Of a DNA stretch of 64,000 bases, positions 61,279-64,000 are shown in pieces. The position numbers were made by a program, and so were the translations under genes. Source of the stretch: Zeimonas arvi (GTDB lineage Bacteria; Pseudomonadota; Gammaproteobacteria; Burkholderiales; Burkholderiaceae_E); NCBI RefSeq assembly GCF_008039575.1, contig NZ_VDUY01000008.1, positions 62,001 to 126,000 on the forward strand, in the 5' to 3' direction. Position 1 is the first letter of the stretch. The number at the start of each line of letters is the position of its first letter. The notes below the pieces were generated by a model, which worked only from the letters and a program-made list of their open reading frames with translations, was not told the DNA's origin and did not search any database.

Positions 61279-61818
61279 CTACCCGCGTTCGGGGTCCTCG
61301 AGCGGGACCTCCATCGATTGCAGGAAGCGCGACACGCAGACGTAGAAGCTCGCGGTGAGCGTGAGCTCGACGATCTGCGCTTCGTCGAAGCCCTGCTGCT
61401 TCAGCGCGTCGATCGCCTCGGCCGAGGCTGCGGGCCCCTCGGTGACCTCCTGCGCGAGTCGAAGCACCGCCTTTTCCTGCGCGTCGAACAGCGCCGAGCT
61501 TCGCCAATCGGCGAGCGCGTCGATCTGCGCCTGCGTGACACCGGCCGCCAGCGCCATCGTCGTGTGGTGCACCCACTCGTAGTGGGCGCCCGACACTTGC
61601 GCGCCACGCAGGATCAGCAGCTCCCGTAGCCGGCGCGAGGACTTCGCCTCGAGCCGCAAGGGCCAGGCGAAGTCCAGCCAGGCGCGCAGCATTGCGGGGG
61701 CGTGCCCGATCACGCGGTACAGGTTCGGCACGCGCACGCCGCGCGCCCGAACCTCGTCGAACATCGCCGCGAGCGCTGGGTCCTCGGGCTGCGGCGGGAG
61801 CATCTTCAGACGGGACAT
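61279..61818 (-). CDS. Carboxymuconolactone decarboxylase / AhpD-like family protein
   Basis: 179-residue helical protein of the CMD family: E-L-L-I-L-R-G-A-Q-V-S-G-A-H-Y-E-W-V-H-H near 66 and E-L-T-L-T-A-S-F-Y-V-C-V near 150. The C-x-x-C thiol pair of true AhpD is absent, so a peroxidase role is unlikely; gamma-lactone or catabolic decarboxylation or a structural role remain open. It follows the Bug-protein gene on the same strand after 22 bases. Confidence 0.85.
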   Translation of the reverse strand: MSRLKMLPPQPEDPALAAMFDEVRARGVRVPNLYRVIGHAPAMLRAWLDFAWPLRLEAKSSRRLRELLILRGAQVSGAHYEWVHHTTMALAAGVTQAQIDALADWRSSALFDAQEKAVLRLAQEVTEGPAASAEAIDALKQQGFDEAQIVELTLTASFYVCVSRFLQSMEVPLEDPERG

Positions 61819-61840
61819 GGGGCGGGCTCCGCGAGGACGC

Positions 61841-62827
61841 TCAGTTGACCTTTGCGCCCGAGGCCTTGACGATCGGACCCCAGCGCTCGTACTCGTCCTT
61901 GATCATCGCGGCCATCTGTTCGGGCGTGCCGCCCACGATCTCGTAGCCGAGGTCGTTCATGCGCTTGACGAAGGCGGGCGACTGCACGGCCTTCTGGCCC
62001 TCCGCGTTGAGCCTGGCGATGATCGCGGGAGGCGTGCCGGTGGGCACCACCAGGCCGAACCACGCGCCGGACGCGTAGCCCTTCACGCCGGACTCGTCGA
62101 TGGTGGGCAGCTCGGGCAGCGACGCGGCGCGCTTGGCGCCGGTGGTGGCGAGCGCGCGCAGCTTGCCGGCGCGGATGTGCGAGATCGCCGAAGGGATGTT
62201 GTCGAACATCATGTCGACCTGTCCACCGATCAGGTCGGTGACCGCCGGCGCGCTGCCCTTGTAGGGCACGTGCGTGATGTCCAGCCCGAGCATGTGCTTG
62301 AACATCTCGCAGGACATGTGGATCGACGATCCGGCGCCGCTCGAGGCGCAGGTGAGCTTGCCGGGGTTCGCCTTGGCCAGCGCGATCAGTTCCTGCACCG
62401 AATTGGCCTTGACGGTCGGGTTCACCACCAGCACGTTGCTGAACTGGGCGAGAACGATCACCGGAGCGAGGTCCTTGTTCGGGTCGTAGTTCAGCTTCGT
62501 GTACAGGAAGGGGGTGATGCCGTGCAGGCTGCTCGCCGATACCAGCACGGTGTAGCCGTCGGGCGCGGACTTCGCGGCCATCTCCGAGCCGAGGTTGGCG
62601 CCGGCGCCGGGTCGATTGTCGACGACCACCGGCTGCCCGAGCGTTTTCGTGAGCTCCTCGGCCGTGGCTCGGCCGATGATGTCGGTCGCGCCGCCGGGTG
62701 CGTACGGCACGATCAGCCGGATCGATTTCTCCGGATAGGACTGCGCCTGCGAAGTCTGCGGCGCCAGTGCTGCCGACGCGGCCAACACGATCGCCGCGGC
62801 GATCGTGCTCGTTGCGGATGTCCACAT
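61841..62827 (-). CDS. Bug-family (tripartite tricarboxylate transporter) solute-binding protein
   Basis: 328 residues. Signal peptide at 1-29 (I-A-A-A-I-V-L-A-A-S-A-A-L). The mature part has the Bug signature: P-E-K-S-I-R-L-I-V-P-Y-A-P-G-G-A-T-D near 32, V-D-N-R-P-G-A-G-A-N-L-G near 68 and H-V-P-Y-K-G-S-A-P-A near 186. Betaproteobacteria carry many such orphan binding proteins without adjacent permease genes, as here. Substrate unknown. Confidence 0.92.
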   Translation of the reverse strand: MWTSATSTIAAAIVLAASAALAPQTSQAQSYPEKSIRLIVPYAPGGATDIIGRATAEELTKTLGQPVVVDNRPGAGANLGSEMAAKSAPDGYTVLVSASSLHGITPFLYTKLNYDPNKDLAPVIVLAQFSNVLVVNPTVKANSVQELIALAKANPGKLTCASSGAGSSIHMSCEMFKHMLGLDITHVPYKGSAPAVTDLIGGQVDMMFDNIPSAISHIRAGKLRALATTGAKRAASLPELPTIDESGVKGYASGAWFGLVVPTGTPPAIIARLNAEGQKAVQSPAFVKRMNDLGYEIVGGTPEQMAAMIKDEYERWGPIVKASGAKVN

Positions 62828-62917
62828 CGTTCTGTCTCCTCTCGGGTGATTGTTCGGTGCGATCGATAGTACCGCGGAGATCGCGCGGGAAAACACGGGG
62901 GGACAGAGGCGTCCGCC

Positions 62918-62944
62918 AAAAAAAAGGCGCCCCGCCGGGCGCCT
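62918..62944 (-). terminator. Rho-independent terminator of gdhA
   Basis: On the minus strand AGGCGCCC and GGGCGCCT form a short-loop stem followed by eight T. It lies about 40 bases after the gdhA stop and about 90 bases before the Bug-protein start on the same strand. Confidence 0.9.
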
Positions 62945-62985
62945 GTCGTGGGCATCGATGCGGCCGGGTCGGCCGCGTCCTGCGC

Positions 62986-64000
<1,015 letters not shown>

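Overview
The window is high-GC chromosomal DNA from a betaproteobacterium, most likely of the order Burkholderiales. The clues are the gene families present (HrpA, YggX beside ArgA, a granule-type phasin, Bug-family solute-binding protein, aat-bpt-pyrD), dense ATGA-coupled operons and the strong GC bias. I cannot fix the genus. Both edges cut genes: an FAD-linked oxidase on the left and NADP-type glutamate dehydrogenase on the right.

The left host part (1-35.8 kb) is mostly housekeeping and catabolic. It holds rpiA, a phospholipid-methyltransferase-like protein, yggX and argA diverging from hrpA over an overlapping pair of -10 boxes, two small-molecule transporters, a beta-propeller protein with a deacetylase, a sterol-desaturase-family protein, EI24 and CinA-N proteins. 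An IclR regulator with a perfect 23-bp inverted repeat upstream precedes a fused indolepyruvate:ferredoxin oxidoreductase. Next come a phasin with a clear sigma-70 promoter and terminator; a histone-deacetylase-like / thioesterase / nitroreductase operon; a PBP7-like peptidase; IclR with divergent lutAB; a B12-radical SAM protein; a cobalt-type nitrile hydratase operon; and a tightly overlapped Rieske-aat-bpt-pyrD operon beside a Nudix hydrolase.

At 35.87 kb lies an initiator tRNA-Met. A mobile element of about 16.1 kb (35934-52032) is integrated in its 3' end, bounded by a 14-bp duplication of the tRNA 3' end. The element encodes a large serine recombinase whose last codons are read from the tRNA gene itself, an AlpA-like regulator, a primase-helicase (AEP-like, PriCT-2-like and VapE regions), a small-terminase-like HTH protein and a long chain of small genes linked by 4-nt stop/start overlaps. 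I see no capsid, portal, tail or large-terminase gene, so it looks like a phage satellite. Its right part has visibly lower GC in places and carries cargo: a HEPN-like protein, a GIY-YIG protein with six tandem HTH-like repeats, a small two-helix membrane protein, several very small proteins and a YkvA-family protein.

Beyond the element the host resumes with the displaced tRNA terminator, an amidase, a TumE/TumA-type toxin-antitoxin pair, and a complete ectoine and 5-hydroxyectoine block (ectABCD followed by ehuBCDA, all on the minus strand, with an AT-rich promoter and inverted repeat upstream). Then come a carboxymuconolactone-decarboxylase-family protein, a Bug-type binding protein, and gdhA with its own terminator.
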